A stretch of 62,349 nucleotides of DNA. Origin: Pseudoalteromonas denitrificans DSM 6059. GTDB lineage: Bacteria; Pseudomonadota; Gammaproteobacteria; Enterobacterales; Alteromonadaceae. The notes below the pieces were generated by a model, which was given only the letters and a program-made list of their open reading frames with translations, had not been told where the DNA came from and ran no database searches. The position numbers and the translations under genes were made by a program. The stretch lies in NCBI RefSeq assembly GCF_900112265.1, contig NZ_FOLO01000006.1, forward strand, positions 1-62,349, written 5' to 3'. This document shows, one piece after another, positions 27,430 to 38,217 of this stretch; position 1 is the first letter of the stretch; each line of letters begins with the position of its first letter.

Positions 27430-28654
27430 CTTTTATTTCCTTGTTAATGATTTCATTTGCATAATTTCGCGCTATTTCATCAATATTTAAAATATCCTCT
27501 AATGAGTCAGCATGATTATTTGGCATCATATTCAACACTTGGGAGTTTATTTTATAAATATCAGTAAAAGAAATATTATTTGATAAAAAAGCACCTACAG
27601 CAATTTCATTGGCGGCATTGATAGTCGTAGTTGCAGCTTGACCTAAGCGACACGCATCCATAGCAAGCTTTAAATTTGGGTAACGGGAAAAGTCTGGCGC
27701 AGTGAAAGAAAAGTTAGCCATATTTGTAAAGTCTAACGCTTTAACACCTGATTCAATACGTTTTGGATAAGCAAGCGCATGTGCGATAGGTGTTCTCATA
27801 TCAGGATTTCCCATTTGAGCAAGCACTGAGCCGTCTTTGTATTGCACCATAGAGTGAATAATACTTTGTGGATGTATGACGACATCAATGTCATCAACAC
27901 TTGCATTAAACAGCCATTTAGCTTCAATGAATTCAAGACCTTTATTCATCATAGTCGCTGAATCTACTGATATTTTTCTACCCATATTCCAATTTGGATG
28001 AGTTACAGCTTCATCAACACTTACCTGAGAAAAAGTATTAATATCACGATTTAAAAATGGTCCACCAGAGCCCGTTAGTAAAATTTTATTTATGCCCTGC
28101 TCAATTAAAGAAGTGTTTTGAGCATTATTTTGCATGGCTGCTGGTAGACATTGATAAATTGCATTATGCTCGCTATCTATTGGTAACAAAGTCGCATTAT
28201 GTTTTTTAACTTTATCAATAAATAATTGCCCAGACATAACTAAGGACTCTTTATTTGCCAGCAATACTTTTTTTCCTGCTTCAACAGCAGCTAATGTGGG
28301 CAACAAACCAGCGGCTCCAACAATTGCAGACATCACAATATCAACTTCATCCACCTGTGCTAAATCACACATAGCCTGAGTGCCTGATAAAACAATTGTT
28401 GATGTATTATGAGAACGCAATGCATCTTTTAGCTTACGAGCCTTAACAGCATCAAACATAACAGCATATTTAGGTTTAAATTCAATGCACTGCGAAAGCA
28501 TTTTAGTGTCATTTTTACCAGCTGATAATGCAAAAACCTTAAATATAGGATTTTGGCGGATAACATCTAATGTGCTAACACCTATTGAGCCTGTAGAGCC
28601 CAATATATAAACACTTTTAAAATCTGACGTCATAAAGTTCTCATCTGAACTCAT
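27422..28654 (-). CDS. dxr: 1-deoxy-D-xylulose 5-phosphate reductoisomerase
   Basis: Second step of the MEP isoprenoid pathway, supplying the precursor for UppS next door. NADPH-binding YILGSTGSIGVSTLDVI opens the protein; metal and substrate motifs include LLPIDSEHNAIYQCLP and HPNWNMGRKISVDSATMMNK. ATG 28654 overlaps the cdsA stop in an ATGA and gives 410 residues. ATG 28633 (403 residues) would begin closer to the conserved part and is also possible. The 3' end overlaps the rseP start. Confidence 0.96.
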   Translation of the reverse strand: MSSDENFMTSDFKSVYILGSTGSIGVSTLDVIRQNPIFKVFALSAGKNDTKMLSQCIEFKPKYAVMFDAVKARKLKDALRSHNTSTIVLSGTQAMCDLAQVDEVDIVMSAIVGAAGLLPTLAAVEAGKKVLLANKESLVMSGQLFIDKVKKHNATLLPIDSEHNAIYQCLPAAMQNNAQNTSLIEQGINKILLTGSGGPFLNRDINTFSQVSVDEAVTHPNWNMGRKISVDSATMMNKGLEFIEAKWLFNASVDDIDVVIHPQSIIHSMVQYKDGSVLAQMGNPDMRTPIAHALAYPKRIESGVKALDFTNMANFSFTAPDFSRYPNLKLAMDACRLGQAATTTINAANEIAVGAFLSNNISFTDIYKINSQVLNMMPNNHADSLEDILNIDEIARNYANEIINKEIKDV

Positions 28655-29517
28655 GAATTTAATGTCCAAGCATAAAACGCTACAAATATCGGTGCTGCAG
28701 CTGTTAAGCTATCAATTCGATCCAAAATACCACCATGACCAGGTAAACAACGGCCACTATCTTTAAGACCTGCTTCACGTTTAAACATGCTTTCTAATAA
28801 ATCACCCACGGCAGAAAAAATAGCAATAAATACAGTGATACATACATATAAAAACCACTTATTCTGCTCTATTCCAGCAAAGTAACAAAAAATTAAAATA
28901 AAGAGCGTACTTGCTATAACACCACCGGCTAAACCTTCTATGGTTTTATTTGGGCTGACATTTGGCATTAATTTATGTTTGCCAAAATTTTTACCTGAAA
29001 AGTATGCCCCAATGTCCGCACTCCAAACTATGCCCAATACAATCATGATTAAAATCGAACCATGTAAACTAGACTCAGAGTAAGACGCACTCCTAAGCGC
29101 ATTTAGTGCTAACCACAAAGGAACTAAGGTTAAAAATCCAGCCAAAGCTCTCATTAATATACCTTTATTCCAAGATTTAGACAGAGAGGGATATTGCCAT
29201 ACCAAAGCTGAGGCAACTAACCACCAAGCAACTGATAAAGTGAATAAATAATTAGCATCAGCTAAAAGTTTATTATTTTGCCATAATAATTCTATAGGCC
29301 AATGAAAATGTAATACGGTAAGAATAAGTGCAATGAAAGTAACATATACAAAGCGAGATGTGATTTTTTTTAGTCCCATAAAGCCGGACCATTCCCAAGC
29401 GCCAACTAATACAATAAGTGCTGCAATATAGCTAAATATCATCAGTGGTGTATAAAATACAAGTGCCAAAGCCGCTGGCGCTAAAACCATTGAAGTTATA
29501 ATTCTTTGTTTAAGCAA
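28651..29517 (-). CDS. cdsA: Phosphatidate cytidylyltransferase
   Basis: 288 residues, about eight transmembrane segments. Makes CDP-diacylglycerol, the precursor of all phospholipids. The CDS signature is complete near the C-terminus: GDLLESMFKREAGLKDSG followed by LPGHGGILDRIDSL. SADIGAYFSGKNFGK and SPNKTIEGLAGG are also typical. It lies between uppS (49-bp gap) and dxr (4-bp overlap). Confidence 0.97.
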   Translation of the reverse strand: MLKQRIITSMVLAPAALALVFYTPLMIFSYIAALIVLVGAWEWSGFMGLKKITSRFVYVTFIALILTVLHFHWPIELLWQNNKLLADANYLFTLSVAWWLVASALVWQYPSLSKSWNKGILMRALAGFLTLVPLWLALNALRSASYSESSLHGSILIMIVLGIVWSADIGAYFSGKNFGKHKLMPNVSPNKTIEGLAGGVIASTLFILIFCYFAGIEQNKWFLYVCITVFIAIFSAVGDLLESMFKREAGLKDSGRCLPGHGGILDRIDSLTAAAPIFVAFYAWTLNS

Positions 29518-29565
29518 ACTGTTTACCTTTTAAATTGAACACTTGCGTGAGTTCTTATTATTTCA

Positions 29566-30309
29566 TTAAGCGAGTAATTGTTTTATTTGTTCGCCGGTAC
29601 AACCGAAACGTCGCTCTCTTGATACATAACACGCAATTGAATCAGCAAATGCTTCATCATTAAAATCAGGCCATAAGGTATCAGTAAAATAGAGTTCTGC
29701 ATAGGCTGCTTGCCATAACAAAAAGTTACTAATACGTAAGTCACCACCGGTTCGGATCAATAAATCTAACGCGGGTTGCTCAGCCATCATAATATGTTTT
29801 GAAATGAGTTCTTCATTAATGTCTTCGTTTTTTACTTTACCTTCAGATACCAATGCTGCAACTTTTTGAGTTGCTTGCGTAATATCCCAGCGCCCTCCAT
29901 AGTTAGCGGCTATATTAAGGCAAAGACCTGTATTATCTTTTGTTAAACATTCAGCCTCAATAACGCGCTTCTGTAACTTATCAGAAAAACGGGATAACTC
30001 CCCCATAATCCTTAGTTTTACATTATTTTTATGTAACTTCTTAACTTCCTTGGTAAGCACAAACATAAACAACTCCATCAAGGTAGTAACCTCTTGCTCT
30101 GGGCGTTGCCAGTTTTCACTACTAAATGCAAATAACGTAAGCGATTGTATTTCTAGTTTTTGGCAGAATGTCACCGCATTACGAACAGCATCAACACCTT
30201 TTTTATGACCAAAAACACGTGGTTTACCCTGAGCTTGCGCCCATCGTCCATTCCCATCCATAATAATTGCAATGTGTTTAGGTAAAGTTTGCTGTGTTAT
30301 TTCATTCAT
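29566..30309 (-). CDS. uppS: Undecaprenyl diphosphate synthase
   Basis: 247 residues. Cis-prenyltransferase making the C55 lipid carrier for peptidoglycan and O-antigen. The Mg-binding Asp is in [14 protein letters not shown], and [26 protein letters not shown] and the terminal RERRFG motif are all present. A strong terminator separates it from frr upstream, so the uppS-to-lpxA genes may be partly uncoupled from the ribosomal part. Confidence 0.97.
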   Translation of the reverse strand: MNEITQQTLPKHIAIIMDGNGRWAQAQGKPRVFGHKKGVDAVRNAVTFCQKLEIQSLTLFAFSSENWQRPEQEVTTLMELFMFVLTKEVKKLHKNNVKLRIMGELSRFSDKLQKRVIEAECLTKDNTGLCLNIAANYGGRWDITQATQKVAALVSEGKVKNEDINEELISKHIMMAEQPALDLLIRTGGDLRISNFLLWQAAYAELYFTDTLWPDFNDEAFADSIACYVSRERRFGCTGEQIKQLLA

Positions 30310-30339
30310 TGATGAACCATTAACAATATAAATTCCATA

Positions 30340-30374
30340 AAAAAACGCCGACTAGTATACCCTAGGCGACGTTT
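30340..30374 (-). terminator. Terminator between frr and uppS
   Basis: On the minus strand, arms AAACGTCGCCTAG and CTAGTCGGCGTTT pair with one wobble and one mismatch, followed by a T7 run. It would end or attenuate the frr message before uppS. Confidence 0.75.
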
Positions 30375-30414
30375 AATCTCTAATATTTTACGTTATATAA
30401 AACGTATCTTGAGA

Positions 30415-30972
30415 TTAAAATTCCATTAATTCTTTTTCTTTGGCTGCTAATTGTTCATCCATTTCTTTAATAAACAAATTAGTTAGTTTTTGAATTTCAT
30501 CTTCAGCTTGGTGTTGTTCGTCTTCAGAGATTTCTTTATCTTTTAACAATGACTTAAAATCACTGTTTGCATCTCGACGTATATTTCTAATAGCAACTCG
30601 ACCACCTTCAACTTCACCACGCACTACCTTGATAAAATCTTTACGGCGCTCTTCTGTTAATGGCGGTAGAGGTACACGAATAACGGTACCAGCAGACATT
30701 GGGTTTAAACCCAAATCAGACATCATAATTGCTTTATCAACCGCTTTTGTAAGCTCTTTATCAAAAACTGTTATGGCTAATGTACGCGCATCTTCAGCAA
30801 CAATATTAGCTAATTGATTTAGCGGTGTATCTGCGCCGTAATAAGGCACCACAATGCTATCAAGAAGACTTGGATGTGCACGACCAGTTCTAATTTTAGC
30901 TAACTGATTCGCTAATGCATCAACACTTTTTTTCATGCGCGTTTTAGCATCGCTTTTTATTTCGTTAATCAC
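30415..30972 (-). CDS. frr: Ribosome recycling factor
   Basis: 185 residues. Splits post-termination ribosomes with EF-G. The family core [16 protein letters not shown], then [17 protein letters not shown] and [11 protein letters not shown] are unmistakable. It lies 50 bp downstream of pyrH, the common tsf-pyrH-frr order. Confidence 0.97.
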   Translation of the reverse strand: MINEIKSDAKTRMKKSVDALANQLAKIRTGRAHPSLLDSIVVPYYGADTPLNQLANIVAEDARTLAITVFDKELTKAVDKAIMMSDLGLNPMSAGTVIRVPLPPLTEERRKDFIKVVRGEVEGGRVAIRNIRRDANSDFKSLLKDKEISEDEQHQAEDEIQKLTNLFIKEMDEQLAAKEKELMEF

Positions 30973-31022
30973 AGTGTTATTCCTATATTTTTTGAAACTA
31001 GAGTATTATTTCTGAAATCAAG

Positions 31023-31772
31023 TTATTCTACTGGTTCAATTGAGCTCTTATCTGAGATAAGTGTACCTTCATCTTCACCCATGATCACACGTTTTAGTGC
31101 ACCAGGTTTATTCATATTAAATACACTGATTGGCATATTATGATCTCGAGCCAATGTAAATGCAGCTAAATCCATTACTTTTAATTCTTTTTCAATAATT
31201 TCATCATAACTTAAATTATTAAATAATGTCGCATCTGAGTTTTTAGCCGGGTCATCATTATAAACACCATCTACTTTTGTTGCCTTGATCACAGTATCGG
31301 CTTCAATCTCAATACCACGTAAACACGCAGCTGAATCTGTCGTAAAAAATGGGTTTCCTGTTCCAGCGGCAAATATTACAACTCGACCAGTTTTCAACAA
31401 GCTGATAGCCTCAGACCAGTTATATGCCTCACATACGCCATTAAGCGGAATTGCCGACATCAGGCGAGCATTTACAAACGCACGATGAAGTGCATCACGC
31501 ATTGCTAAGCCATTCATAACTGTTGCAAGCATTCCCATATGATCACCAACAACACGGTTCATTCCAGTTTCTGCTAAGGTGCCACCACGAAGGAAGTTAC
31601 CACCACCAATCACTAAACCAACTTCTATTCCTAATTCTACTAACTCTTTAATTTCTTGAGCCATGCGATCAAGTACTTTTGGGTCAATACCAAATCCTTC
31701 ATCGCCCATTAAAGCTTCACCACTTAGTTTTAATAAAACACGTCTAAAAACTGGCTTTCGATTTATATTCAT
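31023..31772 (-). CDS. pyrH: UMP kinase
   Basis: 249 residues. Phosphorylates UMP to UDP in pyrimidine nucleotide synthesis. Amino-acid-kinase fold motifs are [26 protein letters not shown] and [20 protein letters not shown]. It is located between tsf and frr, with a terminator-like hairpin between tsf and pyrH. Confidence 0.97.
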   Translation of the reverse strand: MNINRKPVFRRVLLKLSGEALMGDEGFGIDPKVLDRMAQEIKELVELGIEVGLVIGGGNFLRGGTLAETGMNRVVGDHMGMLATVMNGLAMRDALHRAFVNARLMSAIPLNGVCEAYNWSEAISLLKTGRVVIFAAGTGNPFFTTDSAACLRGIEIEADTVIKATKVDGVYNDDPAKNSDATLFNNLSYDEIIEKELKVMDLAAFTLARDHNMPISVFNMNKPGALKRVIMGEDEGTLISDKSSIEPVE

Positions 31773-31806
31773 AAGTTACCTGACTAGAAATAGGGATAAA
31801 AACGGG

Positions 31807-31853
31807 CAAAAAAATAACCGCGCTCATTAATAAAAATGACAACGCGGCTATTC
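31807..31853 (-). terminator. Terminator between tsf and pyrH
   Basis: On the minus strand, arms AATAGCCGCG and CGCGGTTATT (one wobble) enclose a loop of about 20 nt and are followed by a T7 run. The hairpin is strong and lies 60 bp after the tsf stop, so pyrH may need read-through or its own promoter. Confidence 0.75.
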
Positions 31854-31913
31854 TAAATAATTTTACCTAATGAAGCAAAGCAAAAACGCTCTACATATAG
31901 ACAAATTATAGGA

Positions 31914-32762
31914 TTAAGCTTTAGCAGCAGCTACAGTTGCAGCAACTTCAGCAGCAAAATCTTCTTCTTTCTTCTCGATACCAGCACCAACTTCTAAACG
32001 TACGAAGTTAGATACAGTTGCGCCTTTTTCTTTAAGAATAGCACCAACAGTTTTCTTAGGTTCCATGATGAAAGCTTGACCAGTAAGAGAGATCTCACCA
32101 GTAAATTTCTTCATACGACCTACAACCATTTTTTCTGCGATTTCAGCTGGTTTGCCTTCGTTCATAGCGATATCGATTTGAACTGCTTTTTCTTTTTCAA
32201 CTACGTCAGCTGGCACATCTTCAGGGTTAACAAACTCTGGGTTTGATGCTGCAACGTGCATTGCAACATGCTTAAGTGTTTCTTCGTCAGCTTCACCAGC
32301 TACAACAACACCAATACGCTCACCGTGGCGGTAAGTTGAAAGTGTTGCACCGTCGATGTATTCAACACGACGTACGTTTATGTTTTCACCAATTTTAGCA
32401 ACTAAAGCAACACGTGCTTCTTCGAACTGTGCTTGTAAATCTGCGATAGCTATTTTTGAAGCTGCAGCAACGTCTAGTGCTGAATTAGCAAATGCTAAGA
32501 AGCTTTCATCTTTAGCAACAAAGTCAGTTTGACAGTTAACTTCAAGTAATGCAGCGAAACCTTCGCCTTTCTTGATAAGGATTGTACCTTCAGCAGCGAT
32601 GTTACCTGCTTTTTTAGCAGCTTTAGCAGCACCACTTTTACGCATATCTTCAATCGCTAACTCGATGTCGCCATCAGTTTTAACTAAAGCTTTTTTACAA
32701 TCCATCATGCCAGCGCCAGTGCGCTCGCGTAATTCTTTAACTAGGGCAGCAGTTACAGCCAT
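31914..32762 (-). CDS. tsf: Elongation factor Ts
   Basis: 282 residues. Nucleotide exchange factor for EF-Tu. The N-terminal UBA-like domain carries [18 protein letters not shown], followed by [12 protein letters not shown] and [12 protein letters not shown]. Cotranscribed with rpsB through an intergenic hairpin region. Confidence 0.98.
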   Translation of the reverse strand: MAVTAALVKELRERTGAGMMDCKKALVKTDGDIELAIEDMRKSGAAKAAKKAGNIAAEGTILIKKGEGFAALLEVNCQTDFVAKDESFLAFANSALDVAAASKIAIADLQAQFEEARVALVAKIGENINVRRVEYIDGATLSTYRHGERIGVVVAGEADEETLKHVAMHVAASNPEFVNPEDVPADVVEKEKAVQIDIAMNEGKPAEIAEKMVVGRMKKFTGEISLTGQAFIMEPKKTVGAILKEKGATVSNFVRLEVGAGIEKKEEDFAAEVAATVAAAKA

Positions 32763-32797
32763 TTTAAATTCCTTAAAACAATTAAAATTAAATAAAC

Positions 32798-32866
32798 AGG
32801 GGTTCAGCTTTAGCGATACAGCTATAACTCGAACCCCTATTGAGTATTAAATAATTATTTAATACT
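32798..32866 (-). terminator. rpsB-tsf intergenic hairpins (attenuator-like)
   Basis: Two inverted repeats fill the gap. The first, right after the rpsB stop, is AGTATTAAAT/ATTTAATACT (32843-32866, perfect, 4-nt loop). The second is AGGGGTTC/GAACCCCT (32798-32838) with an inner AGCTTTAGC segment. No long T-run follows, so partial termination or mRNA processing is more likely than full stop; E. coli also has an attenuator here. Confidence 0.55.
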
Positions 32867-33594
32867 TATTCAACTTCTACGAAGTCGTCTTTTTCAGCTT
32901 GAACAACGATGTTGCTTTCACGGCCTTCGATAACAGCATCAGCAATTGCGCCAGTATAAAGTTGTACTGCACGGATCGCATCATCGTTACCAGGTACGAT
33001 GAAATCAACGCCATCTGGGTTAGAGTTAGTATCAACAATAGATACAACTGGAATACCAAGATTGTTAGCTTCGCGAATAGCGATATGCTCGTGATCAGCA
33101 TCGATTACAAAGATAGCGTCAGGTAAACCGCCCATATCTTTGATACCACCAAGGCTCTTATCTAGCTTTTCCATTTGACGAGTAAGCATTAATACTTCTT
33201 TCTTAGAAAGCTTTTCAAAAGTACCGTCTTGGCTCATTGTTTCAAGGTCTTTTAAACGCTTGATAGACTGACGAACTGTTTTCCAGTTAGTAAGCATACC
33301 ACCTAACCAACGGTGATTTACAAAGTACTGGTCAGAACGAATAGCAGCTTCTTTAACTGCTTCGCTTGCTGCGCGCTTAGTACCAACAAAAAGAATTTTA
33401 CCTTTGTTTGAAGCTGTTTTCTCGATAAAAGAAAGTGCATCATTAAACATTGGTACAGTTTGCTCTAAGTTGATGATATGAACTTTATTACGAGCGCCAA
33501 AAATGAAAGGCTTCATTTTTGGATTCCAGTAACGTGCTTGGTGACCAAAGTGAACACCAGCTTGAAGCATATCGCGCATTGAAACGTTTGCCAT
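32866..33594 (-). CDS. rpsB: 30S ribosomal protein S2
   Basis: 242 residues. Conserved segments [40 protein letters not shown] and [19 protein letters not shown] identify S2 clearly. First gene of the rpsB-tsf message, with a long folded leader and a strong promoter upstream. Confidence 0.98.
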   Translation of the reverse strand: MANVSMRDMLQAGVHFGHQARYWNPKMKPFIFGARNKVHIINLEQTVPMFNDALSFIEKTASNKGKILFVGTKRAASEAVKEAAIRSDQYFVNHRWLGGMLTNWKTVRQSIKRLKDLETMSQDGTFEKLSKKEVLMLTRQMEKLDKSLGGIKDMGGLPDAIFVIDADHEHIAIREANNLGIPVVSIVDTNSNPDGVDFIVPGNDDAIRAVQLYTGAIADAVIEGRESNIVVQAEKDDFVEVE

Positions 33595-33820
33595 TTTTTT
33601 ATTCCTTAATTTAGTTTAGGGTTAAGCCTCCACACATCCCATAGCGCTAACATTGTTAATGTAACAATGCACCCAAACGTATGTGACGATGTGTGTGTGT
33701 TTTTAGTTAATATATTAAAATATATCGGTTTAGTGCCTCTTATTTACAATAAAATCATGAGTTAAAACGACGTTTTTATTTAAAAAAACGAAAACTGAAG
33801 ATTTTAATTGTAAAAAGGAC
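33595..33820 (-). promoter_or_regulatory. Folded rpsB mRNA leader, probable S2 autoregulatory element
   Basis: About 225 nt between promoter and start. The minus-strand RNA has a hairpin CATTGTTA/TAACAATG (33651-33669), a long-range stem pairing GATGTGTG/CACACATC (33688-33695 with 33631-33638), and GGAGGCTTAACCC close to the gene. S2 is known to repress rpsB-tsf through its leader in gammaproteobacteria; that this leader does so is inferred. Confidence 0.5.
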
Positions 33821-33826
33821 GCGCGC

Positions 33827-33856
33827 TTTATACCATAACGCCATGTATAATTCCAA
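33827..33856 (-). promoter_or_regulatory. rpsB promoter
   Basis: Minus strand: -35 TTGGAA (33856-33851), 18-bp spacer, -10 TATAAA (33832-33827), then the GC-rich discriminator GCGCGCGTCC. That discriminator type is typical of growth-rate and ppGpp controlled ribosomal promoters. Confidence 0.65.
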
Positions 33857-33910
33857 TCTTTCTCAAAATAATTGTTCAATTTTTGAATAGAAATTTGCTT
33901 CGGAGCATAA

Positions 33911-34696
33911 ATGAGCGCAGTCATAAAAACACCTGCTGAAATAGAAAAAATGCGCATTGCTGGCCGTTTGGCTGCTGATGTATTAGAAATGATAGCCCCT
34001 CACGTAAAAGAAGGGATTACCACGCTAGAGTTAGATACGATTTGTCACAATTATATTATTGATGTACAAAAAGCGATTCCAGCCCCTTTAAATTATCATG
34101 GTTTTCCTAAATCTATTTGTACATCTGTGAATCAAGTTATTTGTCATGGAATTCCAAATGAAAAACCACTAAAAGATGGCGATATTATAAACATTGATAT
34201 TACTGTAATTAAAGATGGTTACCATGGCGATACTTCTAAGATGTTTTATATTGGAACACCCAATATACAAGGTAAACGCTTGTCAGAAGTTGCACAACAA
34301 AGCCTATACCTAGCGATAAAAATGGTAAAACCAGGAGCCCGATTAGGTGATATTGGTTCTGCAATTCAAAAGTATGCCGAAAGCTTTAAATACTCTATCG
34401 TCAGAGAATATTGTGGTCATGGTATCGGCGCAGAGTTTCATGAAGAACCTCAAGTAATGCATTACGGAAAGCCTGGAACAGGTGAAATACTCAAAGAAGG
34501 TATGTGCTTTACAATAGAGCCTATGGTTAACGCCGGAAAACGCCAATGTAAAGTATTAAAAGACAATTGGACTGTAGTCACAAAAGACAGAAGTTTATCG
34601 GCACAATGGGAGCATACTCTTTTAGTAACTAAAAATGGAGTTGAAATTTTAACGCTTAGGGCTGATGATACGATAGATAAAATTATCGAACATTAG
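33911..34696 (+). CDS. map: Type I methionine aminopeptidase
   Basis: 261 residues. Removes the initiator methionine from nascent proteins. The metal ligands are in INIDITVIKDGYHGDTSKMF (two Asp), the GHGIGAEFHEEP segment (His) and the CFTIEPMVN and WEHTLLV motifs (Glu, Glu). Divergent from rpsB, the standard arrangement, and followed 10 bp later by glnD. Confidence 0.98.
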   Translation: MSAVIKTPAEIEKMRIAGRLAADVLEMIAPHVKEGITTLELDTICHNYIIDVQKAIPAPLNYHGFPKSICTSVNQVICHGIPNEKPLKDGDIINIDITVIKDGYHGDTSKMFYIGTPNIQGKRLSEVAQQSLYLAIKMVKPGARLGDIGSAIQKYAESFKYSIVREYCGHGIGAEFHEEPQVMHYGKPGTGEILKEGMCFTIEPMVNAGKRQCKVLKDNWTVVTKDRSLSAQWEHTLLVTKNGVEILTLRADDTIDKIIEH

Positions 34697-34706
34697 TAAA
34701 TACCTT

Positions 34707-37328
34707 ATGGCTGTTCCCGAAATACAAATCAAGCAACTTGCTCAATGTGAGTTGCTCGAAGATTATAAAAATGCCATAGCAGATTTTTATCTTTGGCTTA
34801 AGCAAGAATTCTCATATCAACCTGTAGAAAGATTAATTAAAGCGCGCGCTTGTTATATAGATCAATTACTTTGCAAGTTATTCCAAGGTTTTGGGCTAGC
34901 CAATAATAACAATTTGACCTTAATTGCAGTGGGCGGCTATGGACGCGGGGAATTACACCCTTATTCTGATATCGATTTTTTATTATTGGTTCAAAAAGAA
35001 CCAACAACAACTGAATGCGAAAAAATAAGTCAATTTGTGACTATGTTATGGGACTTAGGATTAGATATAGGTCATAGTGTCCGTACTTTAGAACAAACGA
35101 TTGATTATGAAAAACAAGATGTATCTTTTGCGACTAGTCTCTTAGAAAGTCGTTTAATTTATGGGTCAGAGGAAAATTTTAACCTCTTTCAAACCAAGCT
35201 TATTCAAACTAAAACCTGGAACTCTGAAGACTTCTTTTTAGCAAAAACACAAGAGCAAGACTTACGCCACAAAAAGTGCCATGGAACTACTTATAATTTA
35301 GAACCTAATTTAAAAGAAAACCCAGGTGGTTTAAGAGATATTCAAACGATTATTTGGGTCGCAAAAAAACATTTTAAATCCCAATCTTTAAGTGATTTGA
35401 TCACTGATGGATATTTGACCTATGAAGAACACCAAGAATTATTAGAGTGCTTATTAAATCTTTGGAATATCAGGTTCGCACTGCATCTTGCCTCAGGAAG
35501 AGCTGAAAATAGACTGTTGTTTGATCATCAACCCCTCGCAGCTGAATTATTAGGTTTTGGTTCAGATGGAAAAGCCTCTGTAGAGCGTATGATGAAACGA
35601 CTCTTTAGGATTATGAGTCGGATCAGAGAGTTAAATCAAATGCTGTTAAGGTATTTTGATCATAGTATTTTACCTGATAGAAATACTCATAAAATTGAAC
35701 AATTAAATGATGATTTTGTTCGAGTTGATCATCAAGTTAAAGTAGAAGACCCATCTGTTTTCTTCAACCGAGAGAAAATATTTGAGTTATTTGAGCATAT
35801 AGCCAACAACCCTAAAATTACACACATTCATCCAAGCACATTAAGAACACTGCGCCAAGTTCGTAGACGTTTGTTAGGTGATTTACAAGATTATGCCGCA
35901 TGCCGAACTGCTTTTTTAAGGCTTCTTAAACATCCAAATGGTATGGGCCGTGCATTTACCTTAATGCATAAGCACGGTATTTTAGCGGCATATTTACCTC
36001 AATGGCGTAATATATTTGGTCAAATGCAATTTGATTTATTTCATGCCTATACAGTTGATGAACATACACATAAAGTCATTCAAAATATTCATCATTATTT
36101 TTCACCCCAAAGTGAAACTGAGTTTCCTTTATGTCGTGAAATTGTTGTTCGAATGGAGAAACCTGAACTACTCTATTTAGCGGGAATATTTCATGATATC
36201 GCTAAAGGTAGAGGCGGCGATCATTCTGAATTAGGTGCATTAGATACTATAGAGTTTGCAAAATTACATCAATTTTCTGATTTTGAAGGTAAGTTTATTG
36301 CTTGGTTAGTTGAAAACCACCTATTAATGTCAGTAACCGCACAACGAAAAGATATTACAGATCCTGATGTGATAAACGAATTTGCCAAACGTGTTAAAAA
36401 TGAAAAAAGATTAAACTATTTGTACTGTCTTACGTTAGCTGATATTCGTGCTACCAACGATAACCTTTGGAATAGCTGGAAAAATACTTTATTACGAGAA
36501 CTTTTTTTATCTACACGTAGAGCATTGCGATTAGGTCTTGAAAATCCAATGGATTTAAGAGATCAAATTAGAGATAAAAAACGTCAAGCTAAACAAGATC
36601 TATTAAATTTAAACTTTAATGAAGCGCAAATTGATTTTTTATGGAATCGCTTTAAAGCCGATTATTTTACTCGCTTTAGTGCATTACAAATTTCATGGCA
36701 TAGCCAACATTTACTTGAAGCAAAAGATTTATCACAACCTGTTGTGATTGTTTCTGAAAAAGCAATGCATGGTGGTACGCAGGTTTTTGTATATAGCCCA
36801 GATAAAATTAATTTATTTGCGCGATTAGTTAGCTTTTTAGGGAATAAAAAAACACATATTCACTATGCGCAGGTTATGGTGTCGAAAGACGGTTACGCGA
36901 TAGATAGTTTTGTAATACTTGAAAAAAATGGTTCAGCAATAGAATCACCAAGTCGAATAAGTTCAATTAAACGTGGCATTGAACAATCACTTAAAGAACC
37001 CAATAAAAAAATAAGAATAAAAAAAACACGCTCAAAACGCTTTAAAGGGTTTAACATTAAACCTCAGGTTATTATCAGATCACACGGTAGAAAAGATCGA
37101 ACATTAATTGAAATACAAGCTGTAGATATTCCAGGTTTATTAACAAAAATAGCCAATGTATTTCAAAAAACCAAATTACATATTCATGCGGCTAGGATCA
37201 CTACAATAGGCGAACGTGCAGAAGATTTTTTTGTTGTATCTGATGCACAATATCAAGCTTTAGCTCCTGAGATACAGGCAAAAATAAGCCACACATTATT
37301 AGAAAGTTTAAATAAAGAAACTGAATAA
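34707..37328 (+). CDS. glnD: Bifunctional PII uridylyltransferase / uridylyl-removing enzyme
   Basis: 873 residues. Senses glutamine and modifies PII proteins. The nucleotidyltransferase motif is VGGYGRGELHPYSDIDFLLL, the HD hydrolase motif AGIFHDIAKGRGGDHSELG, and two C-terminal ACT domains follow (around VFVYSPDKINLFARLVSFLG and VDIPGLLTKIANVFQ). Full length and all active motifs intact. Between map and dapD, as in many gammaproteobacteria. Confidence 0.98.
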   Translation: MAVPEIQIKQLAQCELLEDYKNAIADFYLWLKQEFSYQPVERLIKARACYIDQLLCKLFQGFGLANNNNLTLIAVGGYGRGELHPYSDIDFLLLVQKEPTTTECEKISQFVTMLWDLGLDIGHSVRTLEQTIDYEKQDVSFATSLLESRLIYGSEENFNLFQTKLIQTKTWNSEDFFLAKTQEQDLRHKKCHGTTYNLEPNLKENPGGLRDIQTIIWVAKKHFKSQSLSDLITDGYLTYEEHQELLECLLNLWNIRFALHLASGRAENRLLFDHQPLAAELLGFGSDGKASVERMMKRLFRIMSRIRELNQMLLRYFDHSILPDRNTHKIEQLNDDFVRVDHQVKVEDPSVFFNREKIFELFEHIANNPKITHIHPSTLRTLRQVRRRLLGDLQDYAACRTAFLRLLKHPNGMGRAFTLMHKHGILAAYLPQWRNIFGQMQFDLFHAYTVDEHTHKVIQNIHHYFSPQSETEFPLCREIVVRMEKPELLYLAGIFHDIAKGRGGDHSELGALDTIEFAKLHQFSDFEGKFIAWLVENHLLMSVTAQRKDITDPDVINEFAKRVKNEKRLNYLYCLTLADIRATNDNLWNSWKNTLLRELFLSTRRALRLGLENPMDLRDQIRDKKRQAKQDLLNLNFNEAQIDFLWNRFKADYFTRFSALQISWHSQHLLEAKDLSQPVVIVSEKAMHGGTQVFVYSPDKINLFARLVSFLGNKKTHIHYAQVMVSKDGYAIDSFVILEKNGSAIESPSRISSIKRGIEQSLKEPNKKIRIKKTRSKRFKGFNIKPQVIIRSHGRKDRTLIEIQAVDIPGLLTKIANVFQKTKLHIHAARITTIGERAEDFFVVSDAQYQALAPEIQAKISHTLLESLNKETE

Positions 37329-37343
37329 TTAGAAGGACAAATA

Positions 37344-38171
37344 ATGTCAGATTTAAAACACATAATAGAAAATGCGTGGGATAACCGCGATAATATCACA
37401 CCCGCTACGGTCAAAACGGATATAAAAAATGCAATTTTAACTGCACTTGCATTACTAGATTCAGGAAAAGCACGGGTAGCAGAAAAAATATCAGATGAAT
37501 GGGTTGTACATCAATGGCTAAAAAAAGCTGTATTACTCTCTTTTAGAATAAATGATAATCAAGTTTTAAATGATGGTGTAAATCAATATTGGGATAAAGT
37601 ACCGCTTAAATTTACCGATTATACACCTGAACAGTTTCAACAAGAAGGCATGCGAGTGGTTCCCAATGCCGTTGCGCGTAAAGGGAGTTTTATTGGTAAA
37701 AATGTTGTTTTGATGCCTTCTTACGTCAATATAGGTGCTTTCGTAGATGAAGGCACTATGGTAGATACATGGGCAACTGTAGGTTCATGTGCACAAATAG
37801 GTAAAAATGTGCATCTTTCAGGTGGTGTTGGCATTGGAGGTGTATTAGAGCCTCTACAGGCAAACCCCACCATCATAGAAGATGATTGTTTTATTGGCGC
37901 ACGTTCTGAAATTGTTGAGGGCGTTGTAGTTGAGCAAGGTGCTGTGATTTCTATGGGTGTTTATATTAGTCAAAGCACACGTATTTTCGATAGAGAAACT
38001 GGCGAAACGCATTATGGCAGAGTACCAGCAGGTGCAGTTGTTGTTCCTGGCTCTATTCCATCAAAGGATGGGACTCATAGCTTATATGCCGCAATTATAG
38101 TGAAAAAAGTAGATAAGCAAACTCGTGATAAAGTAGGTATTAATGCCTTATTAAGATCCGTTGACGCCTAA
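37344..38171 (+). CDS. dapD: 2,3,4,5-tetrahydropyridine-2,6-dicarboxylate N-succinyltransferase
   Basis: 275 residues. Succinylase step of lysine and diaminopimelate synthesis. The N-terminal helical part is followed by hexapeptide repeats, with [34 protein letters not shown] and [19 protein letters not shown]. 15 bp after glnD, with AGAAGGA before ATG. Ends in a bidirectional hairpin. Confidence 0.98.
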   Translation: MSDLKHIIENAWDNRDNITPATVKTDIKNAILTALALLDSGKARVAEKISDEWVVHQWLKKAVLLSFRINDNQVLNDGVNQYWDKVPLKFTDYTPEQFQQEGMRVVPNAVARKGSFIGKNVVLMPSYVNIGAFVDEGTMVDTWATVGSCAQIGKNVHLSGGVGIGGVLEPLQANPTIIEDDCFIGARSEIVEGVVVEQGAVISMGVYISQSTRIFDRETGETHYGRVPAGAVVVPGSIPSKDGTHSLYAAIIVKKVDKQTRDKVGINALLRSVDA

Positions 38172-38179
38172 TTAAATTT

Positions 38180-38210
38180 AACTGAGAGTGCTAAATTAGC
38201 ACTTTCAGTT
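38180..38210 (+). terminator. Bidirectional hairpin between dapD and the convergent gene
   Basis: Near-perfect inverted repeat: 15-nt arms starting AACTGAGAGTGCTAA, one G-U wobble, single-base loop centre. It lies between two convergent stops and can serve both. Confidence 0.65.
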
Positions 38211-38217
38211 AAACTCT

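Noticed and set aside
33730..33957. A 75-codon minus-strand frame over the rpsB promoter and map start
   Set aside because: It covers the promoter and the beginning of map, has no ribosome binding site or homology I recognise.
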